A DNA stretch of 57,073 bases from Acephala macrosclerotiorum. Its lineage: Eukaryota > Ascomycota > Leotiomycetes > Helotiales > Mollisiaceae. The DNA is taken from assembly GCA_014904845.1 (NCBI GenBank), contig MU119516.1:1-57073 (forward strand), read 5' to 3'. How positions within the stretch are numbered: position 1 is the stretch's first letter; each line of letters opens with the position of its first letter. The position numbers were made by a program, and so were the translations under genes. Below are positions 21,307-33,572 of this stretch, one piece after another. Below the pieces are notes generated by a model. The model did no database searches. It saw nothing but the letters and a program-made list of their open reading frames with translations, and was not told the origin of the DNA.

Positions 21307-21746
21307 CATAGATCGAACATTATCTTGTTCTGGGAAACTCTTCCAGTATTTGCGATCGGGGAGGCGATCATCTGATAAAATGTTCCGCTGCAGGAACGTG
21401 ACCCGGCGATGCAGCCTAAAAGCCTCACATCTGCCAGATTGGAAGACCGGGATTGCAGCCGAATCAGATCCATGGGACGAAAAAGCTTCATATAAGGTGA
21501 ATTTAAAGCTTAAATGTTGCTTTAAGGCCGGATATTAAGCAAGACCGATGAGGAAGGCGGGGTCGGAGGTGATTTGCATTGGGGTCTTCCGCACCTGCTG
21601 GAATGGAGGAAAATCCTCCGATACTTAGGTTGGACGTGAAGGTGAACAGAGAAGAAAACGAGACGACATAAGTTTAATGTGATCGTGATGCTGATACTAA
21701 ACAATAAATGGGTATAAGGCATGAAAACAAAGAAAGCAGACGTCAT
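21307..21746. other. 3' flank of the RBR gene, nothing recognised
   Basis: No coding frame. Probably the 3' untranslated region of the minus-strand RBR gene plus spacer up to the hAT element. Confidence 0.4.
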
Positions 21747-24208
21747 CTACACCCTCGCGTACTCAACCTGCTCCAGCTCTTGCAGCATCGAGGCTCTCTC
21801 CCTCACGACTGCGTCGGTCCACTTCCCCTCCGCCCACTTCTTGCTCTCCCACTCCATGGCAGCATCTTTCGCGGCCTTCTCAATCTCGCTGATCTCGTTC
21901 GCATGCTTCACCATCAGTGCTTCCATCTTCCTCTTCTCCCCCTCCTTGATAGCAAAGATCTGCTTCTTGCGGTAAGCATCCCAGAATCTATATTCCTTAT
22001 CTTGATCGCGTCTCAACTCATCTCTCGCCTCCCGGACTTTGTACTCTCCATCTGGCTTTCCATTCCAGTACAGCTTCAGTCCTTGAGCATATTCTTCTTC
22101 AATTCGCTGCTCTTCCCTCAGGCGCATGCGATACTCCTGTCGATATGCATACTCGGCATCGAAGATGACCGTCTCGGACTCTCTCGTTAACGTCTCGAGT
22201 TCAGATGGTTGGCTTATGGCAAGTCTGTCTAGCGCATCTTGGCGCTGTTTCCGATGAACCTCAGCCTCGAATTCATATCGCTCGATCATGAATACGCGCT
22301 GGACTTCGTTCAGGCCCTCAAGTTCCGTGGTCAATTGACGGAAACGCAGGCCAATGGTAGCAATGCGCTCTTCCTCCAGACGACGTCGCTCTGCCTCGCG
22401 TTGCAGCCTCTCTTCTTCGTCCCTAATTCGTTGCGCCTCAAGTGCTGCAGCCTCACGCTCAGCTTCGACGCGCTCAAAGTCCGCGACCATTTGGACAAGT
22501 ATGCGCTCCTCTTCAGCTGCAGCTTCTCGCCGAGCAGCCTCAGCAGCCGCCATCGCTTCCTGAGTCGCCCTTTCTTGGCGTCTTACTTCAGCCGCTGCCT
22601 GCGCCGTGGTAAGCTGAGCATCAGTACAGCTACAAGTCCGCCACCTCTCGCCGCAAATATAACAGAATTCTGCTTTGCATCGACATGTCATGTGGCGACA
22701 GCCTTGGTTGTGCTCGACGAAGGCGTGGCATTGAAAGCATCGCTTCCATCCTTCGAGCTCAGCGAGGTTGATTGTTTGTTGTAATGCGGGGTCTTGCGGG
22801 CAGTCAGAGCCGTGATGAGAGACTCCTCGACAAGAGATACACGTGCGCTTTGAGCACTTCAAACATCTGGCAGTGTTGTGCTCTTTGTTGACTTTCTTTG
22901 GAGGAATCCAAGAACTGCATTCAGAGTGTGCGCAGTAGATCCGATCACTCGTCGGTATTGACCATTCAGCTGAACGCTGTTCGTACTTCTCTTTTGTAGT
23001 GGCGTCGAGGTGTGGTATGATGGTTTCAGAGGGGATTGTGTTCAAGCAGCATTTGACAGGCCATTGAGCCTCCGCTTCTAGAGCGGTACTATTTCATATT
23101 AGTAGAGTTCAAGTTTTACATTAGGGTGGTTGGACCTTACCTCACTAGTCGTTGAAAACAATCGGCGCAGTAGCTATGGCAGGTTAATTTGATCATGTCG
23201 CCTCCTTCAAAGTCATCTAGACATGATACACATTCCCTGTTTTGGTCAGTGGCAGTTTTGCTTATGACTAGCTTCTCTACCGTACCTTGTTTCTGATTCT
23301 GAGACGGAAGTTTCTGGAGCGTGAGAGACCGAAGTTGAAGCCTCGACCCTTGAAGGATTCTGGATCATGCTCGGTATTGGAACTCGCAGTGATGACTGGT
23401 GCTTGGCGTGTTCATGAGGAATTTCGAGGCGGAATATTGTGTTGTCCTTTCTTCGAAACAGCGAACTCAAGCTGAAAGACTTTTGCTTTCCTTTGCCTCC
23501 TGTTGCCAGTATGGGTACTGGCAAAATTGGCAATCCTGAAGGTCTTGAAGAGGACGCTTCTGGCGTTGTTGATCCATATCCAGAATCGTTTGATACCAGA
23601 GAAGTAGCACTATCGCTCCTTGGATCAGGTTGCTCAATAGATTCGGACAGCGGGTCCAGGTTTGAAATTGTTGGAACCTTTGCACATCACTCAGCTGGAG
23701 ACAATTTGACGTGTGATATTTTACTTACATTCCTTCTTGGCTTGATTGATGCTCGTCTGGTTCTTGCCAATGACCGTCTTTCTCGAGCATCCGCAGTCCG
23801 TCTATCGTCCTCTTCCGCATGCTGCGCCCTCAGCCCCTCTATCGACCCCGGAATAAGACCACGAAGCTCCTCGGAAGTCCCTTCCTGAATTCTGGATAGC
23901 TCTACTGGAGGATCATATCGCCTCCAGTCGACTTCTTCGTCTGCTTCCGCCGTCTCGACCACTGGCTCAACTGATAGAAAAGATGGTGTCCTGGTGATAT
24001 TGAACTCGATAGAGGATGATTGCGGTGTTTCGAAAAAGAGCTCATCATTGCTGCGTGACGACGAAGGGGTGGCTGAATATGGAACTCGTAATGATGGCTG
24101 TCTCATTTGCGTGTTGATTCTCGGAACCCTCAGTTGGCTGTCGTGTCGTTCGTCTTCCCCAGATGTTCTTGGCCAACCACCGGGTATTCTGGCGACTACA
24201 GCTGCCAT
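21747..24208 (-). CDS. RBR-type E3 ubiquitin ligase with long C-terminal coiled coil
   Basis: Exons 24208-23729, 23677-23286, 23236-23141 and 23088-21747 join in frame to give 769 residues. Introns use GTAAGT, GTACGG and GTAAGG donors. Exons 1-2 encode a disordered Ser/Pro/Arg-rich region. Exon 3 encodes the start of RING1 (ECVSCLDDFEGGD...CHSYCADCF). Exon 4 starts with the IBR unit (YCAHSECSSWI...CLKCSKRTCISCRG), then RING2 with CFQCHAFVEHNQGCRHMTCRC, where the Cys of NQGC is the expected ubiquitin-accepting nucleophile, and CYICGERW. The remaining 290 residues are almost entirely Glu/Arg/Ala-rich heptads, a long coiled coil. Role: transfer of ubiquitin through a Cys thioester, with partners probably chosen by the coiled coil. 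Intact and expressed-looking. Confidence 0.88.
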
Positions 24209-25550
24209 TCTGATATATTAGACGAATTTCTGTCAAGAAAATGATAAAGCAAGTACAATTAAGCTCTCCAAAGTATGAAGTGAAGCAGAATACTCATCGA
24301 CGCCCATGCGAGCATCTCACTTGATATCGCAGGATTCAAAGTGCAGCGCCCCAATCAAGGAGCCTTCTGCTCTGGCCAACCTGAACAGCCGCAAACATGC
24401 TTCATCAAGAGCCCAAACAAACATTTTCTGCCTTCCATAGCTTTCCCATAGCCACTGCAGGGTGTTCTAGTGTGACATTCAGCCAATCCAATGAACGCAC
24501 GATCAGGACAAGCAACTTAACTGCACTGAATCCCTCCTGTGACATCCTAGTGGTCTCATCGTGTTCAAATCTCCCTCGCTACCACGTTTCCGCTACAATC
24601 GGGAAGGTGCATATTTCAGATCTTGAACTGCCTGGGCTGAGCCAATGCCACAATACCAGGGCACTTGGTGCCACTCACCAATCCGGCGGCGCAGTCTGCC
24701 TAGAGGATCGAGATGACCCAACCACAAGACATTGCATTGCCCAGCTAAGGCGATGGAACTATCTTGGAAGGTGGATGGAAGCATGTGAAGGATTTAGTGT
24801 CGTGTTTCCCGTGTACTGTGGTCGTGACTCCATCCACCGGACGCGATCTGCACTGACAGCTGTCACTCGAGAGTCACAGCACGTTCCGTAGAGATGCATT
24901 GGTACACTTGAAAGGCTGATCGTATGGGTCCAGCGTAGCCTAGTAGGCGTTATTTAGAAGGGTTGTTGGTGGTGACGGCAGAAGTTGTGGCAGCGGCGAA
25001 GTTTTGCGACCGAGCCCCTAAACGCGCTGGAAACGCACGCTAGCCCAAGCCCAAACAGACCTTACTTCATCCTCTTCTCATCTCGACTTCTTCATCATAC
25101 GGTGGACCAGAAGCTCTATATTTTCGCCCTGAATTACCCCTCGCGATGAAATCATCACCGCAACGACCCGAAAGCCCTTTGCCGACGTTGTTATTGTTGG
25201 CAAAGGGGAATGAATGCAAGTGTATTCCAGATCCTGGGCCACCTAAGACGTCGAATCGGACGCCGGAGAGATTAATGATCCTCTATCTGGAAGGATTCAA
25301 GCTGAATCCTGCTCAAACCAACCATGCAGAAAGTGATCTCCACGAATCAGAGCCGTCCCCCAATAGATGTTGGGGAATCTGGCACCGAATCACACGCATT
25401 GTCTTGCAAATTTGTCTATAGTAATGGTTACATTCTATCTTCGCAAGCACAGTCCTTTAGAATTCAGGATAATCTATTGAATCAAGTGAGACGAAGTCGT
25501 TCCTCCGCACAACGAATTCATTTCAGACTAGCCACGTGATTGCGATCATT
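24209..25550. other. Long intergenic region, no supported gene
   Basis: Plus-strand frames at 24397-24891 (164 aa) and 25146-25421 (91 aa) have no recognisable motif or intron pattern. The first 200 bases are the likely promoter of the RBR gene. I see no RNA gene here. Confidence 0.35.
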
Positions 25551-27219
25551 TCACCCTCGTTCTGCTGTCGTAGTTGGTGCTAGCATTTCCGTCTCCGTTA
25601 TCGAAGCTTGCGCTTTACTCTCCTTTGGTGTCACCGCCGTTGATGCTTCGCTCAGAGTGCAGAAAGTCTCTGTCTCGGCAATCTTCTCTTCGCCCCTGCT
25701 CGAAAGTGAGGACAGAGGAAGTTCTTTCCCTCGAATGCTGGGATGCCGCTCATCCCATTCCGTCGCCACTCGTATCTTTTCGCTGCTGGCAGCAATAATA
25801 GGGATGTCCCCGATACACCTCTCCCAAGTTCCCAGTCCGGTTTCTTCAAACGCCATGCGCTGAAGTTGAAGGGCAGAATCAAGCCTCCAGTACATCCTTC
25901 GACAATGACCACGCTTTGACTTCGATCTCGCATGTATCCATCCCACAATTACCTCTAGGTACAGGCTGGAACAGGTTACTAGGCCTCCGAATCCGAGCAT
26001 GAGGCTTATTGCCAGTACGCTGAAGAAAGTATAACTGTTGTCGCGCAGAATGAAGTTATTGCAATACCATTGAATGCTAGAGTCGTTTTCCGCAGCGTTT
26101 GCTGTGTATTTCGCAAATCGACCTGGTGGCCCAGTTGCTGTCCCAGCCAAATATCGCTGGATAAGATTGATTCCAATCGCGAATCAATTTGTGGACTCTA
26201 TTATCCATTGATCATTTGGTAATGGTGTTGAGTTCAAAGGTCGATTCGGGTGGCAGAACTGATGCTCCTCAGCACAACCTAATACAGATAGTAGCTTATC
26301 GAATACGTAAAATGTTGCGTTATTGTAAACAGGAGTTGAACTTCCAAGTGGCTTCCCGAACACTTCTGTAACGTACCCTTTGTGTGCTGAGAGCCATGGG
26401 CCATCACTTACTTCCATGTATAATCCATGGTATGAGGTAGAAATCAAGGTTGTGCTGCCATTGCTAGACACGACCTCTGGAATCGGGGAGAATTCGGACG
26501 CGGTTATTGAGTAGTTGTTAATGGCATGATACGCTAGCACAGCCCTAATTTGTCAAGGTGAGGTTGAATTCAAGGAAGACAGTGACTTAATACATATGTA
26601 ATGTCATATCCCTCGTGGGCAAAATTGTAGTCATACCCAAGTTCCAGCTCCTTGTAGTCCGAATGAACGTAAGTGGCATTTGGAAGATTTCCGAAATCGT
26701 CCAAGGTTGCGTTCATTAGATTGTTGATTCCGTAATAGGCAGCTGTGTAATTGTACCCTCGGCCGCGTCGAGATGAAGTGCCATTCACCACATACCCATC
26801 TGTCAGTGCGAACATCTCATGATCTTGCGACATTGTACCCTGTCTGAAGGCTTGCTATTGAGGTCAAATCATCCCTGGAATCAATCAAGCCAGTATCGAG
26901 CTCAAGTGTTCCGTTCGTTGCGCCAAGGCACATTTTTGATGCAAAGGGGCAAGGAGAGTTGGTCCTCGTGGAGAAAAGCAGCTGTTGCCGTTTGAAGATG
27001 CTGCAGTTTGGGGATAGTTGAGATGAATTGAAGCAATCTTGAACGTATCCTTTGCTCAGGTCGGTGTTTATGCGTTCATGCACAACATAATCTATCTCTC
27101 CTATCATATCTCCATCCAGGCTATACGAATTTGAAGCCCACACTCCACAATTTGGGCACCGTACAAGAGTTTCATCGCTGACTCAAACAACTCTCAAAAA
27201 AAAAAAAAAATAAATAAAA

Positions 27220-27278
<59 letters not shown>

Positions 27279-27671
27279 AATAAAAACACGTGCCGAACTT
27301 AAAAGAACCAGGTGCGCTATTCCGAGGAGCAGAAGATTAATAGACTTTTGAAAGCTTCTCACACGTCGTGATCGCCATGCCCAGCTAATTTTGCCAAGCT
27401 GCCAGACAGCAGCAGAGACCCCGCTCGTGTTTCGCAACACAGCTTGTCGTTGGTAGTGTATACCATCGTAAGGTATTGCAGTCGTTCTCATTTGGTGCAC
27501 AATAAAATAGATGAATCCCCACGATTGGCTTCCCGCTAGAGAGACAAAGAGAGCAAGAATTGCAACCAAGAGCACCCCATCCCTTTGGGAAACTGTCAAA
27601 GTTGGTCCAAATAGTGGCCCTTTCAAATGATTCATCCAGACACCGATGTAAACAGTCGAGTTTGCAGACAT
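25551..27671 (-). pseudogene. Decayed fungal integral membrane protein gene with microsatellite
   Basis: Start ATG 27671. The order of parts fits a widespread uncharacterised fungal membrane family: an N-terminal GVWMNH...GPTLTVSQRDG.LLVA helix, then HQMRTTAIPYDG..YQRQAVLRN, a long lumenal/extracellular domain with NxS/T sites and CPF, and DTGLIDSRDDL. A C-terminal helix (TFFSVLAISLMLGFGGLVTCSSLYL) and the LQLQRMAFEETGLGTWE block close it. Damage: frames shift near 26835 and near 26560. A TGA near 26186 sits where Trp is expected. An (AAAT)n tract at 27196-27286 lies after the first helices. Part of this could be introns I have not resolved; the tract itself may be intronic (donor GTGTTT near 27291). 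I call it a probable pseudogene. Confidence 0.6.
27196..27286. repeat. Poly-A plus (AAAT)n microsatellite
   Basis: A run of about 15 A followed by roughly 18 AAAT units with two short irregularities. Read on the minus strand it would encode repeated Ile-Tyr-Leu-Phe residues, an artefact of the repeat rather than a protein domain. Confidence 0.9.
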
Positions 27672-28753
27672 TGCTAAGAGATACTATTGACCAAGTCAGC
27701 TACCGATATTCCTTGGAAAGGATTGCAGGCAAAATTGCAATCGTATAGCTGCGATTGGAACCCCATTCTGGATGCAATTTGTAATATGTGAAGAAGCCCT
27801 CGGCCAACAGCAAGTCTATTGTACCCTCATTCAACTTAAAGCCAAGTGGACCGTGAATTGCTTCCAGAGCCCTTATGCATCTGTTGCTTATGAATTTTAC
27901 TACTTTTCGTAGTGTGAGTTCACCAAGTCTAACAATGTGCTGCTTCACTATCGACTACCAGTGGCATGTTACGAGTGGCACGGGGCTATTTAAAGTGAGG
28001 TGTAAGCATGTTGGGCATGATCGAAGTGCAGACTTCTTTTCATTGTCGTGTATTCCAGTTGAAGGACTTTAACATAACAGTCATAACTACTGTAACACTA
28101 GATGAGCGGACCGTTCCTTTTTAGCTACCCACCGAGGACAAACGTGGCTGGACAGGGACTCCCGAGGTTGCACTGCATCATGGTTTCCAAATAAGGAAGT
28201 CGACCAATTTCAAGTTTACTGCACACCCTCCAGTGACAAGTACCAATTCGGCACCCGTGCCAGAATCCTCGTATCTGCAGAAAGAGATATCTCCCAACTA
28301 CCTGCGAAGTATTGATATCTATAGCACATTGCATGCGTGCCAATAAATGAGCGACATCTTCGACCAATTATAAGCCTACATGAGTGCTGAACCAACTCAA
28401 TGCAATCAGCCTAAAGTATCGCAGCAAGGGCTTGTCAATTGAGAAGAAAGATACACCTGACTTCCTACAATCATTCCAAAAGTGTAAATAAGTGTTCTCG
28501 GTAATATCGCAGCCGAGCAGATAGCCGTCCCAATTTATGCGGCACAGCCATCACCAGTGGTCCCGAGGATGGTGGGTGCAAAATAAACAAGCCAGGAAGC
28601 ACCAGTACCCATAAATACATATATACAACAACATATTTACATACGTCAGACCAGGGGTCGAGAAGCTTCAGGACAATTTTATTCACTAACAGCACGGTAT
28701 TCGAATCTAAACAATCCACCAGGGCAACATGGTCCAACATCAACAATTCACTT
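27672..28753. other. Intergenic, nothing recognised
   Basis: Lies between the membrane-protein pseudogene's 5' end and the 3' end of the LURP-one-like gene, both on the minus strand. Minus-strand frames at 27700-27948 and 28471-28788 lack motifs and are probably chance or untranslated sequence. Confidence 0.35.
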
Positions 28754-29449
28754 TTACGCCACATGCGTCTTCCCATCCCGATCTTCACTCCTTCTTTCGC
28801 TCAGCTCCACATCCGCTACTTTCAGATTCTTGACGTCCGCATCGTTGCCCGGGCGAGAGAAGATAGCCCCAAACAATGAAAGAATGTTGTTCGAGCGAAG
28901 TGCCATACAATAAAACAGCGTCAATCCTGTGACCAAAATCTCGTCTTGGATCTCCTTGCTAATAGCAGCCTTTCCCACAAACTCGATGTTTCCAACCTTC
29001 TTCAATGCCCAGATGTTCGCCGAAAACTTTGCAACTGGTAACTGGTTTTCGTCTATACAAATGAAGTCCCATGTCTTGAAGTCGCAGTCACTCGTCCATA
29101 TCAGAGGAACAGGTTCTGTCGTATCAGAGAACGCAGGTGAAAGGTGCATGTAAGATGTCTTGAAACGCTTCGTGGCCTTGAGTGTGATATGTTGTCCGCG
29201 AACATCACAGTCCGCATTGATGGATATTGGGTGGAGTGTGCCCGTACCGAAAATAGAATTATCTTGCCCAGATCTGAAGACGAGGTGCGGACTGAAGGTT
29301 TTATAGTCGACAATGTAATTTGGTTTCGAATCTGGGTCTTCTTTCTCGGTGATGAGGGATTTGAATTTCCTCCAAGAGAAGTCAACTTTTAGCGTGCGAC
29401 TAGGAGCCAAGTCTTTGGGCTGTTGGATTCTCTGGGTGGTTGACTCCAT
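28754..29449 (-). CDS. Tubby C-terminal / LURP-one-like protein
   Basis: Uninterrupted 231-codon frame from ATG 29449. The body alternates strands in the pattern of the Tubby C-terminal-like (LURP-one, scramblase-like) barrel: PNYIVDYKTFSPHLVF, a Gly-Thr strand (IFGTGTLHPIS), DCDVRGQHITLK, DFICIDENQLPVAKF, and a near-terminal EILVTGLTLFYCMALR helix that would run through the barrel axis. Fungal proteins of this shape are common and uncharacterised. No signal peptide or enzyme motif is seen. The C-terminal tail is charged. Family assignment is by pattern only. Confidence 0.55.
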   Translation of the reverse strand: MESTTQRIQQPKDLAPSRTLKVDFSWRKFKSLITEKEDPDSKPNYIVDYKTFSPHLVFRSGQDNSIFGTGTLHPISINADCDVRGQHITLKATKRFKTSYMHLSPAFSDTTEPVPLIWTSDCDFKTWDFICIDENQLPVAKFSANIWALKKVGNIEFVGKAAISKEIQDEILVTGLTLFYCMALRSNNILSLFGAIFSRPGNDADVKNLKVADVELSERRSEDRDGKTHVA

Positions 29450-29908
29450 GTTGTGTGGTGAGTTTGAGATGATACTTTGTGAAGGTGGATGAATTCCTTT
29501 CCGTTTGATACAAACTTGACATACTTATATCTTGTTGTCGTAAATCCTGATCGGCAAAACGTGACAGCGGGTCGAAGTAAGCCTCGTGGGTCATAAAGGG
29601 GCGTAAGCGAGGCTGTGCTGTGCCTTTTCGCTGGGCTCAAGTATGCGCAGCGATTGGCTGTACGACGGATCGCCCACAAATCCTGCAGCCTATTCCACAT
29701 TAGGTTCGATGCGCCGCTCGACCTAAGTCATACTTCTTGGCCTGTTCTCGGGCACTTCTAACGTCATGAGACAGCAATATATGGCTGTTGGTGGCTGGCA
29801 TGTCGACTCGACAGTCCTAATTCGAAAACGACACTTGAGCTTTGGTTATCAACCACATTGAGACGAGTTTCTTGTCTTCGTCCAAATCGAGTAAAACGTA
29901 GCGCGACA
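29450..29908. other. Divergent promoter region
   Basis: Shared upstream region of the minus-strand LURP-one-like gene and the plus-strand Zn2Cys6 gene. Frames present are antisense or short. The two genes could share regulation from here, but no motif proves it. Confidence 0.35.
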
Positions 29909-31473
29909 ATGCCAGGTGTTCCGTCCGGTCGAGGTTGCGAAGCTTGCCGGAAGCAGAAAAAGAGGGTCAGTTGGTCCCATATTCTATGAAGCTACTGTAG
30001 AGAAAGTTTCCTGATGATGGAAAAGTGCGATCAAGGCAAGCCGGTGTGCTCGCGATGCACCCGCCTGGGGATCTCGTGTATCGGATCCGGCAAGCAGCGA
30101 TTCAAGTTCGTGGAGCAGCAAGCCGGCACAGCCAAACCCATCCGGGCAGCTCATGCAGTTCAAATTTTGACGATTGGTGGGATATCAGTGGTGCCATGCA
30201 ACCAAACCATGATGATAGCGGGTGCTTTGTGCTCTGCACTTGAAGTGAAAGATGTTCGGTATGATCTGAGCGTCTATGGAGAATTTCTCCAACATATCCC
30301 AAGGCGGCTCGGGACGAACAAGGCGCTTGATGCGTCGGTAAAAGCCTTGACGACCTCTTTTGCGTCGGTACCCTCGCGAAAAAGATCGATTGAGGGGTAT
30401 GAAACTTATGTGCAGGGATTGCAAGCCCTGAGAGTCTGTTTAGGTGACCCGAAAGAGGTCGGCTCTCCAGATACTCTATGCGCTGTTTACCTGATGATGC
30501 TTTGCCAGGTAAGTAAACTTTCGAACCAGTCAGGTGGCTCAGCTGACTTCGCTTTAGGGCTGGATTGGACAGCGTGACGATTGTACTGGGCATGGGGAAG
30601 CGTTGGCACATTTATTGAACGTTGCATCAACTCAGACATGGGAAGGGGGAACTTTTGAGGCCGAGCCGATTGTTACTTTGTGCGCTCCTGTGGTATGGAA
30701 ACCTGTTTACAAGTACCCGAACTCGATACTCATCAGTCCTCCAGATTGTCGAAAGCATCGGAAACCCCAAGATGAATTTGTATCCGTGGCTCACGAAGCT
30801 TACTGAAACTCACGATTCGAGCATTCCCATGGAAAGCATAAAGCTACGTAATCTTGCCAAACTCCCAGATTTCATCAACAATCCTGAAGCGAATCTACTA
30901 GAGATTACATACGCTTACCAGCGACTTGGAATCGACGTTCCGAAGGTACGGAAACATCTATCGAACATCTCTGAGAAAGGCGAACCACTCCGAAATACCC
31001 ATGCTCGGTATCAGACTGTATACAGCATTCTTCTTGCATATTCTATTGTGATGAATACGATACTCCGCTCGTTTGGGGCGGGCAATATCATCCTGGCTCA
31101 AGAATTGGCAGCCATGGTCGATGAAATGATCGCCATTGCAGAAGATGCATCACAATACCGACCACTCGGTGCTAGCGGTGTACCATTGTTTCTTGTTACA
31201 GCTTTGGTTGCAACGAATGATAAGTTTAAGAGGGTGAAAATCGAGGAGATCCTAGCGGATTATCAGACCGATTTTGCTATTGCAAGCTGGATGGAGATCG
31301 CTCTTTGGTTGGATGCCAAATTACACAACTATTCTCAACCACGATTAATACAACTTGAAGGGAGACTAGACAGCGGAAATCCTCTCGTGTCGTCAAAATC
31401 GGACTCGGATGATTTGGATACAGATGGGAAGCCTGTTGAACCTAATGCAGTTGCACCATGTTGCGTCATGTGA
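29909..31473 (+). CDS. Zn2Cys6 transcription factor
   Basis: Exons 29909-29965, 30026-30508, 30558-30692 and 30745-31473 join in frame (467 residues). The first intron splits the zinc cluster; splicing restores C-x2-C-x6-C-x6-C-x2-C-x6-C, from CEAC in exon 1 to CSRC...GISC in exon 2, the exact Zn2Cys6 spacing. The second junction gives LCQ/GWIG. The third, GTATGG donor and CCAG acceptor, gives APV/IVESIGNPKM, restoring a conserved helix that the unspliced frame breaks. The remainder is helical with no fungal-TF middle homology region that I can name. It ends Cys-Cys-Val-Met, a possible prenylation box, which would be unusual for a regulator. Predicted to bind DNA in the nucleus; targets unknown. 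Confidence 0.85.
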
Positions 31474-32030
31474 AAATCGTGGCACAATTTGCAGCGCGTG
31501 TACGATATCATAAGTGTTGATAGATACTGAATTTGCGTTTGGGTCTTCCTGGGGCAGAAGGGCAGTGTCCAGCAGGGAGCTTTTGGGCCATGGCGTAAAT
31601 ATTAATTTTGAGATATCTCCAATCAATCGTAGCGTAAAGACGGCCTTGGCTGCTTGCTGCAGGAAACATTCCAACATTTTCGACATCACCAGGGGCTTGC
31701 ATGTTCTCCCATCACCAGTGCCTATGTGATCTTCCTTTATCAGTAGGCGTTTTACTCGTCAAAGACGCCACACTTTAAGTGCTACATATAACCCTTTCGG
31801 GTAAGGTGCAAAATTGGTGATGACTTTGGTTTAGCCCTGGGCACTATCACGGCCCTAATTCGGGTTTTCTGCCCATTTTGCAGTACTTGCTGGTGCTTGA
31901 TAGTTTCTGCACTCAATAGAGCGGTATTTATTCCGAAGTTTGGTAGTCTATGCCGCTGTTATCCATACCCTCACGTGCAGTGTTCTCGATGGGTGGATAA
32001 ATTAATGGGCACGCCTAGACTTATTTAGTT
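31474..32030. other. Intergenic up to the AT-rich boundary
   Basis: Ordinary composition with no supported gene. Base composition drops sharply near 32030-32100. Confidence 0.4.
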
Positions 32031-33313
32031 CATTACTCAACCTAGTCTAATCTTTTAAAGATTATCTCGACCCGAGTAAGTATAGACTTGATCTCGTTCA
32101 AATTTAATTCAACTTATAAAGTTTATTAAAACTTTTGATAGTTTATAATAAAAGTAGTACTTTTAGATCAAAAGGTCTATTTAAGTTTAATAATACTATT
32201 TATTGACTTGGAAACTTATTAAAATTTGAACTTTTGTTTACATTTTAAACTTTGAATTTTTTTTTTTTGTTTTTTATTATTCTAATTAATATATCGAATT
32301 CAAAATTAATTGAATTTCTAAAAAATTATTAAACGTTTTTTGTTTCTCTTTTTAATATCGAAATCAAATCAACGATTATAATCAACGATCTAAGAAAAAT
32401 ACAATTTGTTTATTAATCTTCGAGTAATTTTTAAATATTTTAATTATTTTTTATTAATCGTTTATAATTTATTGTAATAAAAAAAAAATCAATTATTTAA
32501 ATTCGATTCTTCGTTTTAATTGTAAATATAATCCTTTTTATAATACTCGATTAATATATTATAGTATTTTGATTTTTAAACATTATTTAATTTTTATTAA
32601 TTTGAATTTTTTTTTTTTTTTATTTCAATTTCAAATACTACAATCGATATAAACATTATACAAAATATTTTTATATTTACAAAATCAAAAAAAAAATATA
32701 TTAAACTAATTATATTAAGATTTCTATTAATAGTTTTTATAGAAAGTACTATTAGTAATGTATAAAATTTACTACAAAACAATTAAAATAATTAATTAAA
32801 AAAAATTATCAATAATATTTTTATAGAATTTATTATAAAATTTTTTTTTAAAAAAATTCGAATTATTTGTAGTTTTATATAAAAATATAATAAAAAAATT
32901 ATACTTAAAAATAATAAAAAGTACTAATTTTATACTATATATTTTATTTTTTATTTCTAATAATATAAATTAAAATTAATATTTTTAAATAATGTTGATA
33001 GTAAAGTATTTATTATATATAATACTAATTATAATTCTATAAATACTTGAAAATATTTTAAATTAGATTATAAATTGATTAATAAATATAATAATTCAAA
33101 TTTAAAAAAGTTTAAAAAAAGTTCTATTTATTTATAAATTATTTATAATAAATTTTAATTTAATATTAAAATCTTTCAATAAAAACTTTTGTATTATATT
33201 ACTATTTTACATTTGTTTTTTGTTATTGTAAAGTATAATAAATTCAAAGATTTATTATTATATTCTTTATTTTATTTTCGAAATAATAATATTTTGTTTA
33301 AATTTGAAATTAC
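32031..33313. other. AT-rich block of unknown origin
   Basis: Almost pure A+T with scattered CpG. It lies outside the 5' LTR of the older retroelement copy, so it is a different sequence that was also mutated, or an older insertion into which that copy jumped. No frame or repeat boundary can be read. It was probably once a repeat. Confidence 0.5.
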
Positions 33314-33572
33314 TATAATAAAACTATATATTTTCTTTTCAAAAATCCTTGTAAATAACTAATTTCGAAAACAGTACTGATCACGTGTTTTCTAGTACAT
33401 AAAAAGTTTTTGTTTATTATAAACTAATTAATAATTTTTTCTATTTTTATTTTAATTGATTGATTGATTAATTTACGAATTACGAATTATTTTAAATAAA
33501 TTTAATTTACTAATTAAAACGAATTAATTTACAATTAAATTTTTTTATTTTATATTTTATTGTTTTTTTATA
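33314..33572 (+). repeat. 5' LTR of the older, strongly mutated element
   Basis: Aligns over its full length with the LTR of the younger element read on the minus strand. It starts TATAATAAAACTATAT where the younger starts TGTGGTGGGGCTATAT, and shares the unchanged core GATCACGTG-like segment (TCACGTGTCTTCTAGTACAT in the younger, one change in the older). About 259 bp. Differences are overwhelmingly C-to-T and G-to-A. Confidence 0.8.

Noticed and set aside
21708..22784. Plus-strand frames of 160 and 181 aa
   Set aside because: Antisense to the coiled-coil part of the RBR gene; the Leu/Ser-rich composition is the mirror of Glu/Arg codons.
24397..24891. 164-aa plus-strand frame between genes
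   Set aside because: No motif, no intron logic and composition like non-coding sequence; not supported as a gene.
27183..27300. Repeated Ile-Tyr-Leu-Phe peptide at the end of a minus-strand frame
   Set aside because: It is the translation of the AAAT microsatellite, not a membrane domain.
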